This document shows, in pieces, positions 18,026 to 26,483 of a DNA stretch of 64,000 bases; the stretch's first letter is position 1; the number at the start of each line of letters is the position of its first letter. This DNA comes from JARRKC01 sp963723965 (GTDB lineage Bacteria; Acidobacteriota; UBA6911; RPQK01; JAPXNP01): NCBI GenBank assembly GCA_963723965.1, contig CAVRSV010000006.1, positions 1 through 64,000 of the forward strand, in the 5' to 3' direction. The notes beneath the pieces are model-generated. The model did no database searches. It saw only the letters and a program-made list of their open reading frames with translations, and was not told the origin of the DNA. Made by a program: the position numbers and the translations under genes.

Positions 18026-18979
18026 GTGAGGAAAGTCGTTATCGTTCTTCTCAGTTTAGGAGCGCTCGCCGGTTGTTCCGAGTCGGCGACAGAGCAGACC
18101 GGGCCCGTCGCCAGGATCGAACGTCCCGAGATCGTGGGCGTCGCGAACTTCGTAGCCAAGACGGACAGTCTGGAATCGGCTCAGACCTTTTACAGCGGTT
18201 ACCTCGGGTATGACGAGGCGTTTCTGCACCAGCGCCCCGGGATCGAGGGGGACATTGCGGCCTTCAAGGTCAACGACCGTCAATTCATCGAACTGAGCCC
18301 CACGCTCCAAAACGAGGAGGAGGACAAGTTGCTGCAGATCGGCTTCGAGACGACCGATGCCAAACAGCTCCGCGACTTCCTCGCACAGGAGGGGATCGAC
18401 GTTCCCGCCGAAGTCGGCCTCGATCCGGACGGCAACCTGAGCTTCCAGGTGACCGATCCGGAAGGCCATCGCATCGAGTTCGTTCAGTATCTGCCGGATT
18501 CGATTCAAATGAAGGATCAGGGGGCTCATCTCTCCGATAAGCGGATTTCGGACCACATCCTTCATGTCGGCGCAGACTTCAAGGATGAGGCCAAGGCGGA
18601 TTCCTTCTATAAGACGGTCCTCGGCTTCCGGCCGCTCTGGCGCGGGGGCATGACGGACGATCGGGCGGACTGGATCTCGCTGCTCGTACCCAACGGTGAC
18701 AACTGGCTCGAGTACATGATGTGGCAGGAGGGCCATCCTCCGAATGCACAGACGCTGGGAGTCTGGAACCACGTCTGCGTGGGCACGAAGGACATCCAGA
18801 AGGTCTGGAACACGGTGGTCGAACGCGGCTACAAAGGCAATCAGCCACCCAGTATCGGACGTGACGGCCGCTGGCTCCTGCACCTCTACGACCAGCATCA
18901 CACCCGCACGGAGGTGATGATCCGAAAGCCGGTGGAAACGCCCTGCTGCAGCCCTGTAACGGATCCGTACACCGACTGA
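18026..18979 (+). CDS. VOC-superfamily (glyoxalase/dioxygenase-fold) lipoprotein
   Basis: 317 residues. It starts at GTG with AAGGAG about 8 nt upstream. A lipoprotein signal (MRKVVIVLLSLGALAGC, Cys17) predicts membrane anchoring. Two VOC modules follow: about 38-155 (VGVANFVAKTDSLESAQTFYSG...DPEGHRIEFVQY) and about 172-300 (DHILHVGADFKDEAKADSFYKTVLGFRP). Candidate metal ligands are His172 region and Glu residues at module ends (IEFVQ, TEVMI). Two-module VOC proteins include ring-cleaving dioxygenases, but secreted lipoprotein forms have no established reaction. It lies 13 bp before the degenerate DUF5916-type gene in the same direction. Confidence 0.82.
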   Translation: MRKVVIVLLSLGALAGCSESATEQTGPVARIERPEIVGVANFVAKTDSLESAQTFYSGYLGYDEAFLHQRPGIEGDIAAFKVNDRQFIELSPTLQNEEEDKLLQIGFETTDAKQLRDFLAQEGIDVPAEVGLDPDGNLSFQVTDPEGHRIEFVQYLPDSIQMKDQGAHLSDKRISDHILHVGADFKDEAKADSFYKTVLGFRPLWRGGMTDDRADWISLLVPNGDNWLEYMMWQEGHPPNAQTLGVWNHVCVGTKDIQKVWNTVVERGYKGNQPPSIGRDGRWLLHLYDQHHTRTEVMIRKPVETPCCSPVTDPYTD

Positions 18980-18992
18980 GTGGAAGCGTTCC

Positions 18993-21129
18993 TTGCGCCT
19001 GAAGTCGGTTTTCTTGCTGGTGCCGGCGTTGATCTGCGCGATCGCCGGCGCCTTTGGCCAGGCGACGGTGACGGCCGTCCGGGTCGATGAGCCTCCCCGC
19101 ATCGATGGACGCCTGGATGACGCGGCCTGGCAAAAGGCGGCCGTCATCGACGGCTTCGTCCAGCGCGAGCCACACCCTGGAGCCCCCGTCTCGCAGAAGA
19201 CGCAAGTCCTGGTCTGTTACACGGCCGATTTCATCTTCTTTGCCTTCCGCTGCTACGACGATCCCTCTCGGATCACGGCCAAGGAGATGGCACGGGACGT
19301 TGATCTCTCGCCCGACGATCGGGTCCAGATCATCCTGGATACCTTTCTCGACGGGCGGAACGCGTACTGGTTCCAGATCGGGCCGCGCGGCTCGATCGGC
19401 GACGCCCTGGTGAGCGAGAACGGGGCAGCCTTCAACAAGCAGTGGGACGGGCTCTGGGCCGGCAAGGCCCGCATCCACGCAGACGGTTGGGATGCCGAGA
19501 TCGCGATTCCCTTCCGCACGCTCAGCTTCCGCCCGGGACAGACCCGCTGGGGGCTGAAGCTGATTCGGCACATCAAGCGGAATCTCGAGCGGGCGTACTG
19601 GCCGACGCGCCAATCTGGACACGTACGGATTCCAGGTCTCCGACAGCGGCATCCTGGACGGGCCTCGAGGGAATTACCCAGGGCGTCGGTCTGGACGTCT
19701 CGCCCCGTACGCCCTGGCGGGAACGGACCAGAGCACCGAAGTCGGGCGTCAAGGAGTCGGCGATGCCGGTCTGGACGCCTTCTACCAGTTGACGCCCGGA
19801 CTCAAGACCGCGCTGACCGTCAATACCGATTTTGCCCAGACCGAGGTCGACGCCCGCCAGATCAATCTCACGCGATTCCCGCTCTTCTTCCCCGAGAAGC
19901 GCGACTTCTTCCTGGACGGCGCCAACTACTTCTCGTTCGGTCCGGCCGGGCGAGGGTCTGATTCCCTTCTTTTCGCGACGCGTCGGGCTCGACGCCTCCG
20001 GGAATCCGATCCCCATCATCTGGGGCGCCAAGATGACCGGCCAGTACGACGACTGGAACCTGGGCTTTCTCAATATCATGGACGACCGGACGACCCGGAA
20101 CCCCAACTTCACCGTGATCCGGGTCCGCCGCAATCTGGGGCACCAGTCGTCGGTCGGGATTCATTTCGACCCGGGGAAATGCCCTGTCCGACGCGGACAA
20201 CTTCACGGTGGGCGGAGACTTCAAGCTGGCCAGTTCCAACTTTCACGGCAACAAGAACATTGCCCTCTCCCTTTATGGGCTCAAGTCCGGGACCGCGGGA
20301 CTGGCAGGCGAGGACCGCGCATTCGGCGCGGAGTTCTCCTATCCCAACGACTTCCTGAATCTGGGCGCCGGTTTCCGGCAGATCGAGAAGAACTTCCTCG
20401 CCGGCGTGGGATTCGTCCCGCGCGTGGACGTAAGGGAATCGTATGCCGAGGCGACATTGGGTCCGAGGCCGGAACGCTGGGGAATCCTCCAGATGTTCTT
20501 CGGAGCCGGACTGGATTACGTGACCGATCTCGAAAGTCGACTGCTGACGCGACGGATCGATTTCACACCCCTGCAGATCCTCTTCCTCTCCGGAGACGGG
20601 GTTTCCGTGACCACTCGGCGCGACTACGAGTATCTGACGGAAGACTTCCTGATTCATCCCGATCACTCGATTCCCCAGGGGGGATACCAGTTTTCTCGTC
20701 ATCAGGTACGGTTCGACAGTGCCCGGAGGAGGAATCTATGGTGCTCCAGTGGCTACCAGTGGGGATCCTTCTACACGGGCGATCGGACCGATACTTCGCT
20801 CGCCTGCGGGTACAAGTTGGCGGTGCCCCTTTACCTCGAGTTCGGCCTCGATCGCAACCAGGTCTCGCTGGCAGACGGAGACTTCACGACCAACGTCTCC
20901 CGGATCAATGTCGAATATCCTCTTCAGCCCGGACATGACCCTCTACAGCTTCCTCCAGTACGACAACCTCTCCGGGACCATGGGCTGGCAGTCCCGCTTC
21001 CGGTGGATCCTCAAACCGGGCAACGAAATCCTCGTGGTGTGGAATTCCAACTGGAAGGAGCCTTTCCAGCGCATGGAACTGGCCGAGAGCACGGCCCGGA
21101 TCAAGCTCCGCTACAACTTCCGCTTCTGA
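18993..21129 (+). pseudogene. DUF5916-type protein with CBM9-like N-terminus, multiply frameshifted
   Basis: Starts at TTG (18993) with a Sec signal (MRLKSVFLLVPALICAIAGAFGQ) and an N-terminal carbohydrate-binding-like domain (RIDGRLDDAAWQKA ... WDAEIAIPFRTLSF). The rest of the protein appears only by changing frame: FQVSDSGI, then LEGITQGVGLDVSP near 19680, then TPGLKTALTVNTDFAQTEVD to SFGPAG near 19950, then FFSRRVGLDASGNPIPIIWG to about 20185, then DNFTVGGDFKLASSNFHGNKN to about 20930, and finally LFSPDMTLYSFLQYD to RIKLRYNFRF at 21129. This gives at least six frame changes in 1.3 kb. The C-terminal part resembles an outer-membrane beta-barrel ending in Phe. Order and content are otherwise preserved, so decay is recent or the sequence is error-rich here. 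Confidence 0.82.
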
Positions 21130-21162
21130 TGCGGGTGCCCAAAACAGGCGAAATCCGGACTT

Positions 21163-21606
21163 TCAGGCATTCTGATGCGCCCGAGCCTGTGCCCTGCGCG
21201 CCGTCTCCTCCGGGGAAACGTCCTCGACATGGGTGCCGATCCACCAGATGTTTCCGGAGGGGCCTCTCACTCCGGCATTGCGATCTCCATAGAACTGGTC
21301 GGCCGGCTCCATCATGGAAGTGCCCCCCGCCTCGAGGGCCCTCTGGTAAGTCGCATCCGTATCCGGGACGTAGAGGTAGATCATCGACGGCATGGCGGGG
21401 AACTTCTCGTTCGGTTCGCCCATCATGATGACGGAATCCCCAATCCGGACTTCCACGTGCATGATTCGACCGTTGGGATCGGTCATCCGTTCGCCCGCGC
21501 TGGCGTCGAATGCCTGCTCCAGGAACGCTATGACCCGGTCGACGCCGGGGACGATCAGATACGGGGTTACGGTGTGATGTCCCTCGGGAATGTGTCGAAC
21601 TGCCAT
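21163..21606 (-). CDS. PhnB-like VOC family protein
   Basis: 147 residues. The ATG has AGGAGG about 6 nt upstream. A single VOC module typical of the PhnB/3-demethylubiquinone-methyltransferase-like branch is seen: VTPYLIVPGVDRVIAFLEQAFDA, MHVEVRIGDSVIMMGE, and a C-terminal GPSGNIWWIGTH. No signal peptide, so cytoplasmic. Members of this branch are often annotated as glyoxalase or resistance proteins but mostly lack a proven reaction. It is transcribed toward the 3' end of the degenerate DUF5916-type gene. Confidence 0.88.
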   Translation of the reverse strand: MAVRHIPEGHHTVTPYLIVPGVDRVIAFLEQAFDASAGERMTDPNGRIMHVEVRIGDSVIMMGEPNEKFPAMPSMIYLYVPDTDATYQRALEAGGTSMMEPADQFYGDRNAGVRGPSGNIWWIGTHVEDVSPEETARRAQARAHQNA

Positions 21607-21641
21607 GACTGCCTCCTCTTGGTTTGAATCGGGGCCCGATT

Positions 21642-21659
21642 CGGCCGCCTCGGCGGCCG
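21642..21659. repeat. GC-rich hairpin upstream of the PhnB-like gene
   Basis: CGGCCGCC and GGCGGCCG form perfect 8-bp arms with a 2-nt loop, in the 250-bp gap between two minus-strand genes. No T-run is present. It could be a transcript end for the membrane-fusion gene or a chance GC palindrome. Confidence 0.3.
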
Positions 21660-21858
21660 TACGCTGCTACGACTTTCGCAGGGCGCACGGTCGAAGTGGA
21701 TTCCAGCAGTAAACGGGCAACTTCAGCCGGACAGGGTACCCGGGATTTCGGTTTGGATTGGGAACATTATAGCGCTTCGAGAGGAGCGGTCGATGGAAGC
21801 GTGCGGGACAAGCCCGGGAAGGGATCCTGGCTCCGCGTCCTGCCTTGCCCTGGCCGAC

Positions 21859-23124
21859 TCAGGACTGTTCGGCGCGAGAGGCATCGACGAGCATTCCGTC
21901 GTCCAGATCACGCAGAACCTGAAACGGCCCTGTGATGATCTCGGTTCCGGGAGACACGCCGTCGATGGAGATATCGAGGCCCCCGATGATCCCCGCCTTC
22001 ACGGGCACGAAGCGCGCCGTTCGGCCTTCCGGCACGAAAACCCCGGACTGTTCTTCGCCTTTGAAGGTCCTGAGAACGACGGCCTGCAGCGGGACCGTCA
22101 CGGCCTGCCGGATCTCGTCGGTGAGAATCTCGGTATCACAGGTGAGTCCCGGTCGGAAGCCTGGATCCGGGTCCTGCACACGGATCACGACCTTGAACTC
22201 CCGCGCGGCTGCACCGACGCCGAACTGGGCGAGAGCGCTGGTACCCACCTCGATGACCTCTCCGTTGAAGCGTCGATCGGAAACGGCATCCAGAGTGACC
22301 GTCGCTTGCTGGCCCGGCTTGATCCGCAGAATGTCAGCCTCGGCGACCTTGACTTCGGCATTCACACCGCTCAGGTCCGAAATGGTCATGAGGGTGGTGC
22401 CCGGCTGGTTCTGGATACCGATAACCACCATCTCCCCCAGCCGAACCTGGAGTCGGCTGACGATCCCCGACATGGGCGCCCGCACTTCCGTCTTTGTCAG
22501 GGTGTCTGCGGCGCGGACGAGCTGGGCCTTTGACTGTAAAAGGCGCTCCCTCGCCGCATTCAGGGCGCTTTGCGAACGTTCCAGCTCGGCCCTTGCCACG
22601 GCCAGGTCGGCGGCCGAGGTATCTTTGTCGACCTTGGCCTGATCGACGTCGGCCTGAGAGGAAACGCCCTTGCTGAAGAGCTGGCGCATTCGATCGAGGG
22701 TCCGCTCCCGGTCGGCGAGCAATGCCCGGGTGCGCTGGAGCTGCGACTCGGAGGCCTGCACCTGGCGCTCGGCGGACTCCATGTCGGCTGTGAGCGCCAT
22801 CACCTGCTTGTCCGCGGCATCCTTTTCGGCAGCCGCCTGGACCGGGTCGATGCGCGCCAAAAGATCGCCCTGTCGGACCTGCTGTCCTTCCCGGACCGGC
22901 AGGTCGACGATCTTCCCCATCACGCTCGAACCGATGTCGGCATATCGGGTCGCCACGATCTCTCCCGAAGCCGTCACGTAGGATCGGAAGACGTCCCGCT
23001 GCGCCGCTTTCTCGACCTGAACCGCCAGACCCCGATTCTCCCGTTGCAGAAAATAGCGGTATCCCGTCCCGGCGACGATGATCAACACCAACACTATGAG
23101 CAGGCGACGGATGCTTCGGCTCAA
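21859..23124 (-). CDS. Membrane-fusion (HlyD/MacA-type) efflux adaptor
   Basis: 421 residues. The first in-frame start is a TTG at 23124 with GAGG about 10 nt upstream, giving MSRSIRRLLIVLVLIIVAGTGYRYFL, an N-terminal anchor. The parts follow MacA order: beta-barrel start, first half-lipoyl (GKIVDLPVREGQQVRQGDLLARID), a long alpha-hairpin coiled coil (about 95-215, Gln/Ala/Leu/Arg-rich), second half-lipoyl (TEVRAPMSGIVSRLQVRLGEMV), then beta-barrel and membrane-proximal domains. It bridges an inner-membrane pump and an outer-membrane channel. It is divergent from two MacB-like permeases starting 184 bp away, which suggests they form one MacAB-like export system. Confidence 0.9.
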   Translation of the reverse strand: MSRSIRRLLIVLVLIIVAGTGYRYFLQRENRGLAVQVEKAAQRDVFRSYVTASGEIVATRYADIGSSVMGKIVDLPVREGQQVRQGDLLARIDPVQAAAEKDAADKQVMALTADMESAERQVQASESQLQRTRALLADRERTLDRMRQLFSKGVSSQADVDQAKVDKDTSAADLAVARAELERSQSALNAARERLLQSKAQLVRAADTLTKTEVRAPMSGIVSRLQVRLGEMVVIGIQNQPGTTLMTISDLSGVNAEVKVAEADILRIKPGQQATVTLDAVSDRRFNGEVIEVGTSALAQFGVGAAAREFKVVIRVQDPDPGFRPGLTCDTEILTDEIRQAVTVPLQAVVLRTFKGEEQSGVFVPEGRTARFVPVKAGIIGGLDISIDGVSPGTEIITGPFQVLRDLDDGMLVDASRAEQS

Positions 23125-23307
23125 CTCACCATTTCCTCAGGCTCAATAAAGGATTTCACAGAGTGTCGTGGAGGCGCAACGCCACCCGCCGGCCCGGGCT
23201 GGCTCGAACACGATCGTCCTCGACCTGACCGTCCCCCCGGCGCAGACCGGACCCAAGGACATCGATGGAAGCGTCGATTCAGGAGATAATGCCCAAATAG
23301 GACTGGC

Positions 23308-24549
23308 ATGCGGCGACTTCTCCAAGCGATTGCAGACACCATCATCGGCTCTTTCGGAAGTGCCGTTGCCCATCCTCTTCGAACGGGTCTGTCCAGTCTT
23401 GCCATCGCAGTGGCGGTGGCAACGGTTGCCGTGGTCAACACGGGATTGGAGGGTTTTTCCCGCTTTGCCGGCGAGACCAGCGCGAGAGCCTTCGGGAGCG
23501 ACAGTTTCGAGGTGGTCCAAGTCGTGGCGGGAGACCTCAACCAGAAGGAGCTGGCGACCAAGCTCGAGCGGAATCCACCGATCGTACGGAGCGACGTCCG
23601 CTTTCTCGAACGATTCGCACGCGGACAGGTCATCTATTCGCCGATTGCCCAGCGGCGAGCCGATGTCGTCTCCGGATCGAGGAAAGCCGAAGCCGTTTCC
23701 GTCAATGGGGTCGGTGCCGACATGTTCCGCATTCGCGAACTGGGCATTATCCGGGGACGCTTCTTTGAAGCATCGGAGGATCGGGCGGGGGCCCAGGTCG
23801 TCGTACTGGGGGCGGAGATCATCGACGAGCTCTTTCCTGCCGGTGATCCCCTCGGCCAAATCGTGCGGCTCGGGGGCCGTGGCTTCCGGGTTATCGGGCT
23901 CCAGCGGCGGCAGGGGACCACGGTCGGAGTCTCGATGGATCGCTACGCGTGGATCCCGATTCGCGCCTACGAACGGATTTATGGGGCACCCGCCTCCCTC
24001 CAGGTCTTTGCCCGGGCCGCGGACGGAAGGTCGACCCAGGGCGCGGAGGATCGGGCGCGCGTGACGATGCGGGCCCGCCGACAACTTCGGCCGGGCAGCG
24101 ATGCGAACTTCGATCTCCTCACGCCGGAGGCGTCACGGGGCTTCGTCTTCGAAATCTCGCAGAGGATCAGCGCGGCAGGAGGGCCCATATCGCTGGCGGC
24201 CCTCCTCGCCGCCGTCGTGGTGATTACCAACACAATGCTGGTCTCGATCACCGAGAAGACCCGTGAGATCGGGATCCGGCGCGCCGCCGGGGCCTCCCGT
24301 CGCCGCATCATGGGGGAAGTCCTCGCCGAGTCCATGCAGGTCGCTCTTCTCGGCGGGGTGGCGGGGATCCTGACCTCCAAAGCGCTTCTCCTCCTGGGAG
24401 GGAAGCTACTGGCTTTCGCGCTGCCTCTGTCCGCTGCAACCCTGGGGTGGAGCCTCGCAGCGGCCGGCCTGAGTGGACTGGTGGCCGGCCTGTACCCCGC
24501 ACGACGAGCGGCTCGGATCCAAGTGATCCAGGCCCTCCGAAATGACTGA
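23308..24549 (+). CDS. MacB-like (FtsX-domain) ABC permease, first of a pair
   Basis: 413 residues with MacB topology: one N-terminal transmembrane helix (about 25-45), a large periplasmic MacB_PCD domain (about 50-265), and three C-terminal helices in the FtsX domain (SLAALLAAVVVITNTMLVSITEKTREIGIRRAAGASR ... VAGLYPARRAARIQVIQALRND). No ATPase domain is fused, and no ABC ATPase gene lies nearby. AGGA is about 8 nt before the ATG. The next permease begins 26 bp downstream. These proteins usually work with an ATPase to push substrates out or to transmit force; here the ATPase must come from elsewhere or be absent. Confidence 0.88.
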   Translation: MRRLLQAIADTIIGSFGSAVAHPLRTGLSSLAIAVAVATVAVVNTGLEGFSRFAGETSARAFGSDSFEVVQVVAGDLNQKELATKLERNPPIVRSDVRFLERFARGQVIYSPIAQRRADVVSGSRKAEAVSVNGVGADMFRIRELGIIRGRFFEASEDRAGAQVVVLGAEIIDELFPAGDPLGQIVRLGGRGFRVIGLQRRQGTTVGVSMDRYAWIPIRAYERIYGAPASLQVFARAADGRSTQGAEDRARVTMRARRQLRPGSDANFDLLTPEASRGFVFEISQRISAAGGPISLAALLAAVVVITNTMLVSITEKTREIGIRRAAGASRRRIMGEVLAESMQVALLGGVAGILTSKALLLLGGKLLAFALPLSAATLGWSLAAAGLSGLVAGLYPARRAARIQVIQALRND

Positions 24550-24575
24550 GCAGAGCGGAAGGGACCGAGAGAGCG

Positions 24576-25859
24576 ATGCTGCATGCTTTACTGACCTGGG
24601 TGCGAAGGTGGTTTCTGGCCCTGATCGATGCTGCTCGACTCTCCCTCGAGTCGGTTTGGGCGAACCGCCTCCGTTCGGCACTGGCCATCTCCGGTGTGGT
24701 GATCGGCATCGTGACGGTCGTCATGGTCGCATCGGTGCTTTCGAATCTTCGGGATCAGGTCGCACTGCTCTTCCGCGAACTGGGGACGGAAAACGTCTTT
24801 GCTTATCATCTGTCGGGCGACCCTTATCAGCCTCCGACCGAAAACGAACTTAGCCGGAAGCCCCTGAAACCCGAATTCGCGAAAGATCTTCTCCGCCTCG
24901 GGGCCTCGATCCGGGAGGTGGCCGTTCAGATCCTGGTGCCGACCATCGTCAATGGAATTCCCCTGACGGCTCGCTCCGGACCCAACGAGTCCGATACCGT
25001 TCTGGTCGAGGGGGTCTCTGCGAACTTCTTTGAGGTGGTGGGCGCCGAGTTCAGGCAAGGCCGACCGTTCACTGAGCTGGAAGACCGCTCGGGGGCGCGG
25101 GTGGCGGTCGTGGGTGCCTCACTCTCCAAGGCCCTCTTCGGAAGCCGCACGGCGGTGGGTCGCCCGCTCGTCCTGGCGGGTGAGACCTACACGGTGGTGG
25201 GGGAGCTGGCGGCGCGAACGGGGGCGTTCTTCGGTGAGAACCGGCAGGACCGCGTGCTGGCGATCCCTGCCGGCGCTGCGCGAAAACGCTTCTCCGGGGC
25301 CGATCGGACCGTCCTCTACATCCGGGCCAAGGCGGGCCGTCTGGAGGAGACCCGGGAGGAGGCCGAGTTCATCCTTCGCCGACTTCGGGGGCTGGCGCCG
25401 GGCCAGGCCGACGACTTCAACCTGTCGACCGCCGAGTCGATCATCCGTACCTTCGATGAACTGAGCGCCCAGATCGGAATTGCCACTCTTGCCCTGGCCG
25501 GACTGAGTCTCCTCATCGGAGGAATCGGCATCGCAAACGTGATGGTCATCTCGGTGACCGAACGGACCCGGGAGATCGGTGTCCGACTGGCCATCGGCGC
25601 CCGCCGCATCGAGGTGCAGATCCAGTTCCTGATCGAATCGGGAATCCTGGCGGTCATCGGGGGAGTCGCCGGCGTCTCCATGTCGCTGCTGATTGGACTG
25701 GGATTGAAGTCCGTGCTCGAGGGATTCTCGGCAGTCCCTCCCCTGTGGGCCGTCGTAGCCGGGGTTGCTGCTTCCCTGGCTGTCGGGGTGATGGCCGGCT
25801 ACTGGCCGGCCCGCCGCGCCGCCCGGCTCGACCCGGTCGCCGCCCTCCGGCATGAGTAG
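24576..25859 (+). CDS. MacB-like (FtsX-domain) ABC permease, second of a pair
   Basis: 427 residues, the same plan as its upstream neighbour: N-terminal helix (SVWANRLRSALAISGVVIGIVTVVMVASVLSNL), periplasmic domain, and three C-terminal helices with the conserved cytoplasmic loop VTERTREIGVRLAIGARRIEVQ and end PARRAARLDPVAALRHE. GGAAGGGA precedes the ATG. The pair probably makes a heterodimeric permease served by the divergent adaptor. The arrangement parallels the acidobacterial 'duplicated orphan permeases', which carry two such domains in one chain, but here they are separate genes. Substrate unknown. Confidence 0.88.
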   Translation: MLHALLTWVRRWFLALIDAARLSLESVWANRLRSALAISGVVIGIVTVVMVASVLSNLRDQVALLFRELGTENVFAYHLSGDPYQPPTENELSRKPLKPEFAKDLLRLGASIREVAVQILVPTIVNGIPLTARSGPNESDTVLVEGVSANFFEVVGAEFRQGRPFTELEDRSGARVAVVGASLSKALFGSRTAVGRPLVLAGETYTVVGELAARTGAFFGENRQDRVLAIPAGAARKRFSGADRTVLYIRAKAGRLEETREEAEFILRRLRGLAPGQADDFNLSTAESIIRTFDELSAQIGIATLALAGLSLLIGGIGIANVMVISVTERTREIGVRLAIGARRIEVQIQFLIESGILAVIGGVAGVSMSLLIGLGLKSVLEGFSAVPPLWAVVAGVAASLAVGVMAGYWPARRAARLDPVAALRHE

Positions 25860-26011
25860 AGTCGGGGAAAAGAACCGGGCCCATCACCCTGTCCGGTGAT
25901 CCAGGGGAATTCCCTACTGGAGTTTCTGGGGAACTCCGATTCCCCGTTCCGGCCCGACGGCAGATCCTATAGTGTCAGCGGGATTGCTCAATCAGTGAAA
26001 GGGTTGTACAG

Positions 26012-26224
26012 GTGCCAAAGCCGTCTATCATGCTCGCTGTCTCCCCAGGGAGGCCCGGTCTGCTGTCCATCTGCTCGTCCTGCCGCCGGATCCGGGACAC
26101 AAAGGGGCGTTGGGTGCCCCTCGAGACCTACGAACTCGATACCGATCGTCTCCAAATGTCCCACGGCATCTGCGATCGCTGCGCCGAGAGGCTGTATCCC
26201 CAGTACTTCTCGTACTCCCGCTGA
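26012..26224 (+). CDS. Stand-alone zinc-ribbon-like small protein
   Basis: 70 residues from GTG 26012 (GAAAGGG about 10 nt upstream; ATG at 26030 is an alternative). The sequence ICSSCRRIRDTKGRW ... MSHGICDRCAERLYP has Cys21, Cys24, Cys54 and Cys57 in two CxxC pairs plus His51, so a zinc site is likely. This module normally sits at the C-terminus of bacterial sensor kinases and response-regulator proteins (pattern CxSCKKIRDxxGxW ... FSHGICPxCxxKLYP). Here it stands alone, preceded by about 18 unrelated residues. It is either a genuine small protein or the remnant of a larger signalling gene. Nothing similar is seen upstream in other frames. Confidence 0.65.
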   Translation: MPKPSIMLAVSPGRPGLLSICSSCRRIRDTKGRWVPLETYELDTDRLQMSHGICDRCAERLYPQYFSYSR

Positions 26225-26483
26225 CGGGACAGGACAACCAGGGTTCCCTGACATCAGCGGACACCCGCCGGCAAAGAAGGATGTCGATTGCGCCGAGAGA
26301 ATCGCGGTCCCAGGGCCACACTGACCGTCGCGCTCGAATCGTCGATCCATAGGCTGGAATATCTGCAGCATCGAGGTACGCAGGAGCATGGAGCGTCGCT
26401 TGGGAATCCAACGACAGAGATCTCTCCTTCAGGCTCGGCAGCAATCGTGTCTGCGTCAATAGAGCCTTTTCGAGGTGGGCCCC

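Noticed and set aside
26225..26483. Copper-responsive operator before the OprC-like receptor
   Set aside because: No CueR- or CsoR-like dyad could be seen in this 259-bp region.
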